DNA of 64,000 nucleotides from contig NZ_CP087999.1 in NCBI RefSeq assembly GCF_021044625.1, positions 2,249,001 through 2,313,000 on the forward strand, given 5' to 3'. The first letter of the stretch is position 1. The number at the start of each line of letters is the position of its first letter. Source of the DNA: Geomonas sp. RF6. GTDB lineage: Bacteria > Desulfobacterota > Desulfuromonadia > Geobacterales > Geobacteraceae. A program made the translations under genes and the position numbers. This document shows positions 28,171 to 39,500 of the stretch, in pieces. The notes beneath the pieces are model-generated. The model did not search any database and was not told the DNA's origin. It saw only the letters and a program-made list of their open reading frames with translations.

Positions 28171-29199
28171 ATGGCTGTTCTAAGTTCAGAACTTATAGCG
28201 GTTTTCGCACGATCGTACGAACCGCCGCACTGGATCGTTGAGGGGTTACTTCGCTCTGGGGATGCTCAGGTGAGGGCGGCATTGGGTGCCGCTCTTGAGG
28301 GAATTCCAGATGCTGCCGTCGCTGAACTGGATCAGGACATAAATGCGACCCTTGCCGTTATGTTCCACAACGGCGATCACCGCTTTAAAGCCAAGCTGTA
28401 TCTTTTGAGTCAAGCCGTTCAGGAGGAGCTTCAACAGAGACGCCTGGCGGAGATAACCAACTACTCCCAAAACCGGGCACAACCGTATGACCACCCAGTT
28501 CTCCGAGATGTCCCTGTAGATGCAGACGGTCTCGTGCCGCTCTCAGCATTCAAAATCAATGGGGATGCACTCTGCCGTGGTGGAGAGGCTTTCTTTATTT
28601 TGCCGGCAGTACCTTCACCGAACGCAAATTACTGGCTTTTGCAAAATATAGCTCGACACGGTCTCGACAATGCCGTTAGCGTTCGACTGGATCCCCTGCT
28701 CCATGGGCCTGAGGCTGAGTTAGCGGGACACTTTTACAGGATGGACGTTTACGGAAGGCCACTCGATTGGGATCGGATACGTGCCCTGAGAGAACCTGAC
28801 CACGGGCGATGGACGTCGGGGCCTCTTAGCCGAAAGAGCCATTTCACCGATTATGCCTGGATTCCGCACGCCAACGAGGTTGATTTTATCTGCGAGGAGC
28901 TGCCCCCCTTCCCAGAAGTAGACATACGAGGGGCCCGGTATCTTCACGCCGTTTTCGACAAGCAGAAGAACTGCTTGACCCATCTCGATGGGGCAATTCG
29001 CACCTATACCATTGACGAACTTGGCCATCGCGCAGGAATGCATGTCAGAAACGCAGGCAAAATCGGGCAGCGAGTCAAGGTATTTCGCACAGATTCTTAC
29101 GTTGACCCTGCAGTGATGGGTGACATTGTGTCTGCTTTTTTTGTGTGGAACAACGACGTCGCCCGGTATTTTAGCCCTTCCCTCCCTGCTGATCTCTGA
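28171..29199 (+). CDS. Unrecognised protein downstream of island recQ
   Basis: 342 residues, soluble, no signal peptide or membrane segment. I do not recognise the family. The N-terminal ~110 residues are helical; the rest alternates short strands and aromatic-rich segments (SHFTDYAWIPHANEVDF, RGARYLHAVFDKQKN, AFFVWNNDVARYF). It begins 39 nt after recQ with AGAGAGG 13 nt upstream of ATG, so it is probably cotranscribed with recQ. The pairing suggests a RecQ-linked accessory, but nothing in the sequence shows a function. Confidence 0.7.
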   Translation: MAVLSSELIAVFARSYEPPHWIVEGLLRSGDAQVRAALGAALEGIPDAAVAELDQDINATLAVMFHNGDHRFKAKLYLLSQAVQEELQQRRLAEITNYSQNRAQPYDHPVLRDVPVDADGLVPLSAFKINGDALCRGGEAFFILPAVPSPNANYWLLQNIARHGLDNAVSVRLDPLLHGPEAELAGHFYRMDVYGRPLDWDRIRALREPDHGRWTSGPLSRKSHFTDYAWIPHANEVDFICEELPPFPEVDIRGARYLHAVFDKQKNCLTHLDGAIRTYTIDELGHRAGMHVRNAGKIGQRVKVFRTDSYVDPAVMGDIVSAFFVWNNDVARYFSPSLPADL

Positions 29200-29653
29200 C
29201 CCCGGACCAAGACTCTAGTAACACATGTCACCCTCCTTCAGTCTTCCCCTCGGGCCACTGTCCGCCTGGTCCAATCTTTCTCAGAAGGGGGCTTCCCCGT
29301 GTTCTGCGATTTCGCTGCCCCCATTGCCCCATGCAAAGGGAAGGTACGGGCCAAAGGTCGGCAGTAAGCCACAAGGGACAACGCCCTATGCACATCGCAA
29401 TAGGGGGTGCCGGTTGCGCGCCGCCTCCCCCGTTAATTGTTCCTCGCTGGGACGGAGCGGCGAGCTTTACCCTGAGCCGTGAAGCCTGTGAGGTGTACGA
29501 GGTAAAGAACCGTTTGACTACGCAGCACAGCTCTAGTTATATTAGAGCGATTTTCATGTTCATCTGGTTGTCATGCGTTGAAGCCACAGTATTACATCGA
29601 AAGCACAAGCCCCCTATGAGGTAAGCCTGAGGTTCGGGGCAAATGAGATAGGT
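29200..29653 (+). promoter_or_regulatory. Spacer with candidate promoter (29514-29543)
   Basis: 454 bp with no convincing gene. TTGACT at 29514-29519 and TATATT at 29538-29543 with an 18 bp spacer lie about 110 bp before the next gene and form a plausible sigma70 promoter. Nothing else recognised. Confidence 0.45.
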
Positions 29654-31572
29654 ATGAAAACTAATACGGAAAAGAAGACGCCACTGCTTCTTACCATCAT
29701 CGGCAACACTCTTGACGGGGACAGAGAAAGAGAAATAACCAAAGGAAGTGATGAATACCGCGTCATTTCAGAAGAAGTAGAACTGCTCTCACAAGACCCT
29801 GCCTCCGCAGTATCAGTTTTGGAGGCAGTTTTCCCGGGTGGTATTCCGCTTGACGCAGGCTTTTATGTGAGCCTCTGTGACCTCTCCTTTAAACTCGGTT
29901 TTGGTGAGGTGGCGGACCGCACGACAGGACTGCTTTGGGCAGCGGCTCTCCGGCAGCTCAAGGGGAAAGCTGCTGAAGATCTTTTAAGAGCACTCCCCTC
30001 AGTTGGACATGACTTTTTTGTGGCCATCTCCCCCCTTTCTGTCCTTCTCAAGGAGATTGAGATCGAACCGACGTTTGCAGCGGAATGGTTTCCAGCAATT
30101 GTAAACCGGATCGGTAATGACTTGGCTTCCGGCGGGTTCTGGCAAGCCTTGGGTACGTATTGTGAGCGACAGATCGATAATGCCCTAAAAGCACTTCCAC
30201 TTCTTCTTAAGTGTAGTGAGGAATCGGCAATTGCAGTCGCGGCATATTTACTCGGAACCATTAGGACGCTCGAAAAGAAAGAGCCAGCAGCCAGTGTCTT
30301 TGATCAGATTGAAGCCGACTGCGCCGCTTCAGGACATCCAACTACTCGCTCCGCCTATCATCGCTCTTGGATACAGACATCATGGCGGGGCACGCTGGGC
30401 TTGTCGGATTTGCAGAGGCTCGTAGCCCATTTGAATGTTCCAAATGAACACCAGGAAGCCTTTTTCGTTGTCTGCCGTTCTCTCCTTGCCCCGACAACTG
30501 TCCCGGAATGTCTCAACTTTGGTCTTTCCTGGATGCGGAAGGAAGCCTCTCCGGCTCTGTCTCCAGAGGCTAAGCATGTTGTTACAGACTTCGCAGTTCA
30601 ACTATTCGAGAGCGGCGGAGGCGATGTTAGTGACATGATCCTTTCGGTACAGCCGATACCCATCGAAAGCAGTGGAACATGGAAAAGGGTGGAGGCGCTC
30701 CTTGTTTCATTGCTCCGCAAGGACACAGAGAAATTTAAGGAATTCAGCCTTAAATTGGCAGAGAGGAATGCCCGTGGGTGGCTGCGGATAATGCAGGAAC
30801 CTCGTAGTTTCGAGGGGTTATTTTCCAAGATGCGGGGAAGGATCATGGTGGGCTCGTTGGCCGGCTTATACTCTCGAGTGATGCTGGCTGCCGCAAGTTG
30901 GGCCTATTCTTCTTTGATAAGTTGGAACTTTCAGCGCTTCCTCCAGACATTTTTGTGGGGATCGAAGAGGACCGAATCCGGTTGGCGTTTTACGAGAGCC
31001 AACGAACCATGGTGCACGGAGTTGCAACTGCTCGGTTTCTCATCCTATTCATCCCGCATGTGCAGCAAACCAGTGAGGAGTTTCAACAGGAGTTTCGCGA
31101 CGAGGTGATCCTACAGGCTAAAAATTTCGGAGGAGTTTGCCTGAAGGAATTCGAGGAGCACGCAGAGGAGTTTCCGCTGCTGAAAGAAGTTGTTGAAGGA
31201 ACCAATCGTTATTTCGATACACTCCGAGAAATACAGAAATCCAGCATCTGTGCCATGGAAGTCCCCGGTTATCGGCGGGCGGCCCGACTACATGCTCGTC
31301 GCTTTTCCACCGAGGTATCGAAGGGGGCCGAAGAACATTCAATATTCGCGCAGATTTTCAAGAAGGTCCAACTCCTGTACGGTCAATCATGGAGGTCCTT
31401 CCTTGGCGGCAGGCTCAGTGATGCTACGAATCTGCAGACGATTTCAAACTCCATGGAACTACCCCGTCTGGAGTTCTTCGACCCAGAAGGAATGATGCTT
31501 CGGAGACTTAATGCTTCAGCTCAAATCGCGGCAATCTCGCAAGGCGCCGCTGACTCGGAGGAAGAAGAGTGA
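29654..31572 (+). pseudogene. Unrecognised large protein gene split by a frameshift
   Basis: Two overlapping frames appear to be one gene of about 640 codons. The first frame (from ATG 29654) reads well to roughly residue 412 (GLYSRVMLAAAS), then turns into shadow-like sequence up to its stop at 31108. The second frame, offset by one base, takes over near 30896 (LFFFDKLELSALPPDIF) and reads well to 31572. A single-base indel near 30890-30900 explains this; a sequencing error or programmed frameshift cannot be excluded. The N-terminal part is helical (repeat-like LLL/AAAL segments). No family recognised. Its stop overlaps the next gene's start (GTGA at 31569-31572), so the two were a unit. Confidence 0.65.
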
Positions 31573-33386
31573 CGCCCGATCTCACCACGTCGTTCCTGAC
31601 CTATTATATCCGTAGCCTCGCCGAACGCACCCGAGAGGAAAAGTCGGGGACGAAGTACGGCTTCGATTGGATCATCTATAATGTGGCGTTGGCTGATGAC
31701 CTCACGCCATACCGGCTGCCGTTTATCCGCCGAGGTCCGGAGGAAATTTCCAAGACCAAAACCGAGCCGGAATTTGGCATCGATCTCTCCTTCCTATCGC
31801 CCGATCGCAGGACATTGACGATCTTTGCTCTAAAAGACGAGGAACTTCGCAACTCCACATGGACTGCCAATGACTTCGACGCGGACATCAGGAGGGCTGC
31901 GGTTCCGGACCTGACGCCACCAGAGTTTCGTGAGGTCCAGGAGGTCAAGGTCATTCTCGCCTACAACAAGGATGAGGACCAGACCGGCATCCAGCTCTTC
32001 AATAACCTAACGAAGGGGCTTGGGTCAAGGGTCGGGGACCATGCGAGTTTGTCATTTGAGCGGTGGAATCTGACCACCATCACCGAAAAGGTTAAAACGA
32101 AACTCCTGACGCCGTCGCTTCTACCCCAGCGCTTTTTCAGCCTTTTTAGCTACATATGCTCCCAGTTCGCCGATTTTCGGCATGGCTCAGACGAGTGGAA
32201 TAATCAGCTTATTCCCAACTGGCGGAGATTCCTCGAGGATGTGCTCAAGGGGAACGCCGATGAGAGGCGAATTCGGCTTCTACCGGTTGCCCTAATAATC
32301 CTTCGGGAGTATGGCAGGGAAAATCAGAGCGCGGAAACGGGATGGATCGACCTTGCCGAATGGGCGATGCTGGCGGTATGGGATGTTTGGCGCTGCACAC
32401 AGAAAGCGGATGTCAAGCAGGCGGTGTGTGAAATATGGGTCAGCTTCTACCTTGCCGAGTTGGAAAGATATTATAGCGCGCATGCGCAAGAACTGGCGTA
32501 CGAGGATAGCCTGGAAACTGGCAGGAGCGGAAGTTGGTTGGACGCGATTGCGGCATCAGTTGTTGCTTTCTGGCACATAGGTCGAATAGGAATCTTAGGT
32601 ATCGGCTTTGGGGAAATACTGGGTGGTGAGAGTGATGAAGAAAGGCAGAGAACCTTTCTGGCTCTTCAGGCTGTCGCCAATTGGCTGGTCGGCCTTCTCA
32701 ACGCAAATTCAGCTGCAAATCGACCGCTGTTGGATCTCCATCACATCGAGCTTTTCCTAATCTGGCGCACTCTTTGGCAGATCGGGCGGTATGACGACAT
32801 CTACCACTGGCTCAAAGGCCTACACCAACGGCTTTTAGTCAGAAGAACAGGCAGCGCTCATCTCCCGTTCATCGAGGGCTATAATTCTCTCGAACACGTT
32901 TTCGAGTTTGTCGCTACAGGCAAGAAGCCGCCGGAATACTGCGACCAGAGTTCGCTTCTCCTACTTTCCCTTATCGAATTCAGCTTTAGCCTCGACCCCA
33001 AAAGGCGTGACGAGCTCGTCGAGCTCTTCTACAGCCAAATAGTCGTTGGACAAGGAGCGGATGGAAGCGAAATTACCGACTCCGGCCCAATTGACCTGAT
33101 GGGATGGGCACCTCCAGAGGACTGGCTTGATCGCGTTCTTTCAAAGAGCCTGGCGGCTGAGGGGGAATCCCAGACCCTTGAACCCTTTGCTGTTGAGCCA
33201 GAGACCGAAGGGGCGTCAATAGCTACGGAGATAGGGAAATTCGTTCATCAAGCTCGTGCTGCACAAAAGTTCGAGCTTCCAGATATCCCCGCTTCTGTTT
33301 TGGTCTTGGCATGTCTCAAGCTACGCTCTCCGCTCCCCCCTGAATTCTGGCGCTACCCCATATTTGGCGCGGCGCTCTCAACCTAA
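31569..33386 (+). CDS. Unrecognised protein with possible N-terminal nuclease-like fold
   Basis: 605 residues, start GTG 31569 overlapping the upstream stop. Residues ~65-100 (EFGIDLSFL... TLTIFALKDEEL) have the spacing of a PD-(D/E)XK core (Asp in GID, Lys in ALKD), but the acidic residue usually two before the Lys is replaced by Ala, so this is a weak suggestion. The rest is helical with hydrophobic segments (WLDAIAASVVAFWHIG, IGILGIGFGEILG) that may be buried rather than membrane. It belongs with the frameshifted gene upstream and lies 148 nt before the Avs-type gene. No family recognised. Confidence 0.68.
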   Translation: MTPDLTTSFLTYYIRSLAERTREEKSGTKYGFDWIIYNVALADDLTPYRLPFIRRGPEEISKTKTEPEFGIDLSFLSPDRRTLTIFALKDEELRNSTWTANDFDADIRRAAVPDLTPPEFREVQEVKVILAYNKDEDQTGIQLFNNLTKGLGSRVGDHASLSFERWNLTTITEKVKTKLLTPSLLPQRFFSLFSYICSQFADFRHGSDEWNNQLIPNWRRFLEDVLKGNADERRIRLLPVALIILREYGRENQSAETGWIDLAEWAMLAVWDVWRCTQKADVKQAVCEIWVSFYLAELERYYSAHAQELAYEDSLETGRSGSWLDAIAASVVAFWHIGRIGILGIGFGEILGGESDEERQRTFLALQAVANWLVGLLNANSAANRPLLDLHHIELFLIWRTLWQIGRYDDIYHWLKGLHQRLLVRRTGSAHLPFIEGYNSLEHVFEFVATGKKPPEYCDQSSLLLLSLIEFSFSLDPKRRDELVELFYSQIVVGQGADGSEITDSGPIDLMGWAPPEDWLDRVLSKSLAAEGESQTLEPFAVEPETEGASIATEIGKFVHQARAAQKFELPDIPASVLVLACLKLRSPLPPEFWRYPIFGAALST

Positions 33387-33534
33387 CGCCACTATCCATT
33401 ATGTTGCGTGGTATCAGACGAAGCTCGTGAGAGATAGAAGTGCTATACCGCTAACGCATTTCAGACAGGCAAGGGATGTGCGTCCACAGCATGAACGTAG
33501 GTCCAATAAGCCGTAACACTAGGAGTGGTGCTAA

Positions 33535-36500
33535 ATGGCAGGCGCTGACGCCCAAGCTGGCTTCTATTATCAAAACATCGTTGCTGCACTTTATGTGCTT
33601 GATCTACTTGGTTTTGGTACCCGGCTTCGATCAATAACGCTGGAGAATCAGCAGCGGGCGAAGCATATCGACGACATCATTATCGACCACTGCGAAGGCA
33701 CGAAATTCATCCAAGTAAAGTGGGCGGAGGACGAAACCTCGTCGTTCACCCTGCACAACTTGGTCTGCAGTGACGATGAGTCAACCTCCCTTGTTGCTAA
33801 GCTTGCTCAGGGGTATCGGCAGGTGAAGGCACAACGCTCGGGGATGGAAATAGTATTGTTGTCGACTCGCCGCGCCGGGACGCACCGCCAACCAAGCCAA
33901 GGCTTCACCAAAAGCTTGGCTGAGTTCCTGGCCGAGCTACACGCCCCCTTGGTCAAGTCAAAGGATTGTAAGGTTGAAGATCTGCCTCTTTTCGAGGAGT
34001 ACAAGAATATCCTTGAACTCCTCCGCAAATCCGCAGGGATGCCGAGCCTCGACGAGTTGGTCGAATTTCTGAGGTGCCTCCGGTTCCGCCTGAGCCAGCC
34101 GGATAGAGAAACCATGATCGATCGCCTGCATGCTCGCCTCGCACAGCTCGGCATCGAACCCCGGTGTTGCGGCGTTCTTTTGGATCAAATCGTCAGATGG
34201 TCTATCATGAGAGCCGAGGTCAGACCTGAAGACGTTAACCTTGTGCTCGGCGTGCAAGACAGGTTCGTGGATCGGATTAGTCATAACTTTCCTGTCAACC
34301 GCACCATGTGGGTCTCTACGCCTCATCTTTTCGATAAACTCGATGCGTCGATCGGGACACTAAACAGCGGTTTCGTCCTAGTGGAAGGAGAGCCCGGCAG
34401 CGGAAAGTCAACCGCATTAACCACATATCTCTCCTCAAGAACGGATATAGCCTTTGGGTACTTTTGCTTCGTGCCCAACGACCGGAGCCTTGCTAATGAC
34501 CGATTGGGCGAAGACGCCTTCGTGAGTTCCATTTGCATCGGTCTCAGGAATGCATTCCTGGACGTGGACTTCCCAAAGCCTTATGCCCCTCACTCCATCC
34601 AACTTCTCAATGAGTGGCTTCACGCACTGTCAGCCGCTGGGCGGCGCGTAGTTTTCGTCGTAGATGGGGTCGATCATGTGGATCGGAAGAATCGCCAATC
34701 CTTGGTTGCCCGACCGTTGACGGCAGTCCTCGATGCCCAGCAGCTCCCACCCAATGTTCTTATCATTCTAAGCTCCAGATATCCCGAAGCATTGCCGCAG
34801 GCGCTGATCAACCACGTGAACAGCGATCCAAGCCGCCGAATCTCAATGCCACGGTTTTCTCTCTCCCAGGTTCGTCAGTTCTTTACCCTTCGTGGACTGC
34901 CACTGGCCGAGGACTTAATCGAGTCTGTACTCTCAGTCTCGGGAGGAGTGCCGATTTACTTGGAGTACCTGGCTGATCGGTTCAAGGACATGGACCGGTA
35001 CCAGCAGAAGCAGTACCTAAAGTCGATCCCCTCTTTGCGAAACGACAAGATAGATGTCTTTCACCGGCACCTATGGGACACATGCAGTGGCGAGGAACGG
35101 GCGGTATATATCTTGGCGCTTCTGGCGAGACGCGAAGAATTCACTACTCCAGAAATGCTGCGGGCCCTCCTGAAACACATCGGTATTCCAGCCACACTAC
35201 ATGCTGTACATGAAACCCTCGCTCAACTCGGCCACGTGCTCCGACTTTCTGACGCCAAAAGCGTTGCCATCAGACACAGTAGTCTTGCCGAATTCGTCAT
35301 CGAACAAACCGGTCACCTGCAAACAGAGATCCATCAGACGATGGTGGCATGGTATGAGGATCATCCGGACAGTGATGATGCGTGGCGCAACCGGTTTCGA
35401 CACCTGTCCGAACATTGTCAGCATAGAGAGATAATCTCTATCTGCGATCAGAATTGGATCAGCCGTGCGTGGCTTAACCATCGCCCCCTCCACGAAATCC
35501 ACAGAAACCTCGATTTCGCATGGCATGCCGCATCAGTGTGCCGCGATATCACTGAGTTCACTCGGATAGGGTTATTAAAACAGCAACTAGCCTTGGTGTC
35601 CTTCAACCTCGACCTTTCCGATCCTGATCTCGCCGCGTTTCTCCTAGATCTGGGACACGCGGACGAAGCGTTGAGAATGATCTGGGATGGGGAAAGACGT
35701 CAATGTAGCGCCATCGAATTCGCTACGTTTTACCTCCACTACATCGATTCGGTCGGTCGGACGCTACCTGATTACGTAGCTAAAGCTGGCCTCGGAGATT
35801 GTTCCCCCACTGGAGCAGGTCGTGCAGACATTGAGCTTTGGTATCGAGCTGGGTGCCTTATTGCAGATCCTGTGCAGAGCCTGCTAGCTATCGACCGCAT
35901 GAGATGGCAGAAGCAACATGAGATGGGAGATGTAAGAGATCCATTGGCGGAGGAAGAGAGCAAACTTATCAACCTGGAGATTCAGCTAACAGTTATCCGT
36001 GAGCTCGCATTGCAGGGTGCCTTCGATTTCCTGCAATGCGTGATGTCGGAGGAGTCCCTGCACGAAGCTGTTCGAATAGCTGCACGGGCCGGTGCGGGGA
36101 TGATTCTGGCACGGAATGGTGAGCGTTCCGAGGCGGAGGCAATTCTTGCAGACGTTGACCTGAGTTGCCTGCCAAAAAGCAGCCGGCGAGAGTTCTTCTT
36201 GAATCTCGCCGAGCTATGCCTCGACACGTCGGTGACCATCCCGTTAGAAAAGCCTGTGATTCCTGAAGTTCTCCTGGCCTCTATGAAGACAGAATTGAAC
36301 GAGGCTATCTTCAATCTCTACGACGAGTTACGGTGTTACTTCCTCCTCGAAAAGACAGGGTATGCGTGGCTCGATGTAACGTTGAGAGGTTGGCGCCAGC
36401 CTATGAAGGATATAGTGAAAGCCATCGCCCGGCTGGCAGAAATATGGACCAGTGGTATTGGCACTGCAAGATCTGACTCTTCTCTCCTTGCAGTCGTGCA

Positions 36501-39500
36501 GGACGTCGTGGAACTTCTGGATCTGAATCCTCGGTTTTTCCACAGCCTGGAGATAAGAGGCGAACTTGCCTATAACTCCTACACCAGAAGAGTTCAAGAT
36601 CTCTTCGATACAGTTTGGTCCTGCGCTGCAGATTTGCTACCTGATGTTGATCTGGTGAGGCTTGGAGGATGGTGGACAACCGCTGCACACGGTAACCGTG
36701 CTCTGAAGTACCCGAAGAGTACACGCTCTCTTGCCAGACTGATTCACACAAGAAACCCAGCGGAAGCGAGCAAGATATGCCGGCAGCTTCTTGTTATCGC
36801 CGAGCAGAGCGAGCGAAAGGACGAGGAGGTTTCGGCCATTGGACCAGGGCTTCTTGCCTGTGCCTCAGCGTGGGGGCTATGTGGGTTTTGTGAGGAGGCT
36901 CAACGGCTATGGCTTGAGCTTCTGAGCGTTGCATGCGGTGTGGGTTGGCGGAAGGACTATCAATTTAACGAAATCCTCACCGCTCTCGCTCTGGCTCATG
37001 AGCAGGAGCCGCAGCGGACTCTTGATCGTGTCTCTGACCAATTAGTACTTGCCCATCGGTTGGTTGATGCCACTCGATCCAAGACTGTAGCAATTGCGGT
37101 AGAGGAAATAATAAGCTTCTTATGCAAGGTAGACCCGGGATTGGCTCTGGAGGCTCTTTCCCAGGAAGAGAACCTGATTTTTCGGGAACGAGCCCTTGCG
37201 GGTGTCATTGATGCGCTTCTAAAACACGGCGCAGTTGATTTGCGCCTGGTGCATGCCCTCGCGACAACCATGGGCTACTGGGAGGACCGCAGCGATTTCG
37301 AGGAAAGCAGCCCGGCGATGTTCGCGTTGTACTCCAGTGCTCTTGAGAAGGGTGCTCTCGACAGCGCGAGAGACATTTACGACCATTGGCGCCACGTTCT
37401 GCTCGTCGAGAAGCAGGTACCTCATGAGGTTTCAAGATGGGCATCTCTGTGGATTGAGAGGGGAAATGCACCACTCGATGTGGTGAGGGATCACATCGAG
37501 TATCTACCGGTGGCCAGAGACGTGACCCATGATGAGCAAGATATTGAGGAAATGGAGCTTTTGGCGGAATTGGAGGATGCAGCGACTATCCCCTCTGCCT
37601 TTGAGGCTCGTTTTGATGATGCCTCCGCAACAGTTCTCAGAAAGGAACGACGGAGGGACCTGGAACGAAGCAGTGATGACTTGAAGTTTGCCTACTCTCG
37701 CGCTGCTGGCGCTGCTTGGTCCAAAGAAGGCCCAAGAGAATTTGATCTTTGTTTCCAAGACTTCATCGCCCAAGCCATTGAGGTCGACGTTAAAGATAGG
37801 ACTGCTGCCAGGGCGAACCTGCGCCAGTTGATAGCCCAATTTATTGAAACTCTATCCGAAAGGCTCTCCTCCTCTGTAAGGGCGCCAGCCTTTGAGCAGT
37901 TTTTCGATGTAGAGGACTGGCTAGATCGTTTTGTTAGACCCAGCACGCCATACCCTCTTCACCGAGTGCTGGAGAAGCGACTTCCTGAGTGGATTTCCTG
38001 TGCGGCTATATGCGACTTAGAAACTTGGGAGGATTTTTGCCTCCGTCGTACCGAAACAGAGACCAAGGCTTCCGCTGTACTCGCTTTGGCAAGAAGGCAG
38101 GCTAAAATCAGCCCTACTCGCGCCGCCGACAATCTCATCCAGGCTTGGGAGGGGGGGGCGGGTAATTTCCATGACAATCATCGCCTTGCAAGTAGCATCT
38201 GCTCATTGCTCCTGGAGATAGACCTCGCGAGAGGCCTCGACTTCCTTTTCGAGAGCTTCCGCCAACAGTACCAGCAATATCCGACATTAATAGTTCATCG
38301 GCTCGACTACCTGGTTGCATTGGCCAAAGAGGTTTTGCCTATCGACGGGGGCGGGCTATATGAAATATGGTCCTCCTACAACCAGACACTAGCTGCTGGG
38401 TTGTCACAGAAGCCTGTTGATGTGGCATGGCTCAAGGAGCCGCCGCCTCCCGATTTCAAGGAAGCCTGCCTAAAGTATCTTGTGGGCTTGTTAGCATTCC
38501 CGGTGATAGACGTCCGCATGCTCGCTGCAAATACCCTATTTCGGCTGGCAGTGAAAGATACCGAAATAGTCCCGGTTCTAATACAAAAATGGTCGGGGCT
38601 CGCCGACTGTCAAAAGGAATATGTTGTGTCGGTGCTGTTTGCTCTCGGCATCAGTGACCCTGAATTAGCTTCAGCATGGACGTCATGGCTTGCAGATGTC
38701 GGGCACCAGGAGCAACACCGGTCCATACGGGTTTCTATTAGGGATGCACTGGAGTATGTCCGTTGCGACGGAGTTACGCTTAACCCTGCGACGGTCTCCA
38801 AGGCTAAGGCTTTGGTAGACCGCCCACTACTCATCGTTCCGAGGAAACCGGTGCTTGATCGACAGAGAGCAGCAACTGGCTGGGTTCCCCCTGATGTCGT
38901 TCGCATGATGCGAGTCGTTGCAAAAGCTGCCCCCAAGGGTGAAGTGGAACGATTGACCGTCTCCATTGTCTCCCAACTACACCCACTGGTGGACGAAGGA
39001 TATGTCGAGGAGATGGCGGTCCACAGGGCATATAACATCAACAGCAATTTTGACAATATCGAAATCGCCGGCCCATACGGCGAGGCCGTCCGGTCTGCAT
39101 TGAATCGTAGCGTGCAAATCCTTGTAAATTCACACGAAATAAACGTGCCTGAGCTTCAGCGGGTCGAGGGCGTACTGAGGCTGCGCGATCCTTCAGATGT
39201 CCTCGTGCGGCGAGTGCAACGACCCTCGGAACTGACGTGGATCGACGATGCGCTTTCCGATGATGCCTTCATGGCATTTGCCGACCTCGAAGTAGCCACA
39301 TCTGGGTTTTCGTCGCGGAGCAGGGAATGGGCAACACTGTTCGAGTACACAGAGGACCGGACAGGCGAGCGCTTCGGGAATGCTCCTCAACGGGCGGTCA
39401 AGGTACGTATCCATTGCTTCGGTGTACCTCGTGGCGCATCGAATCCAACGATGGAGGAGATCCAATTGCAGATGGCGCGGGGTTGCCTTTCTCCTGCTCA

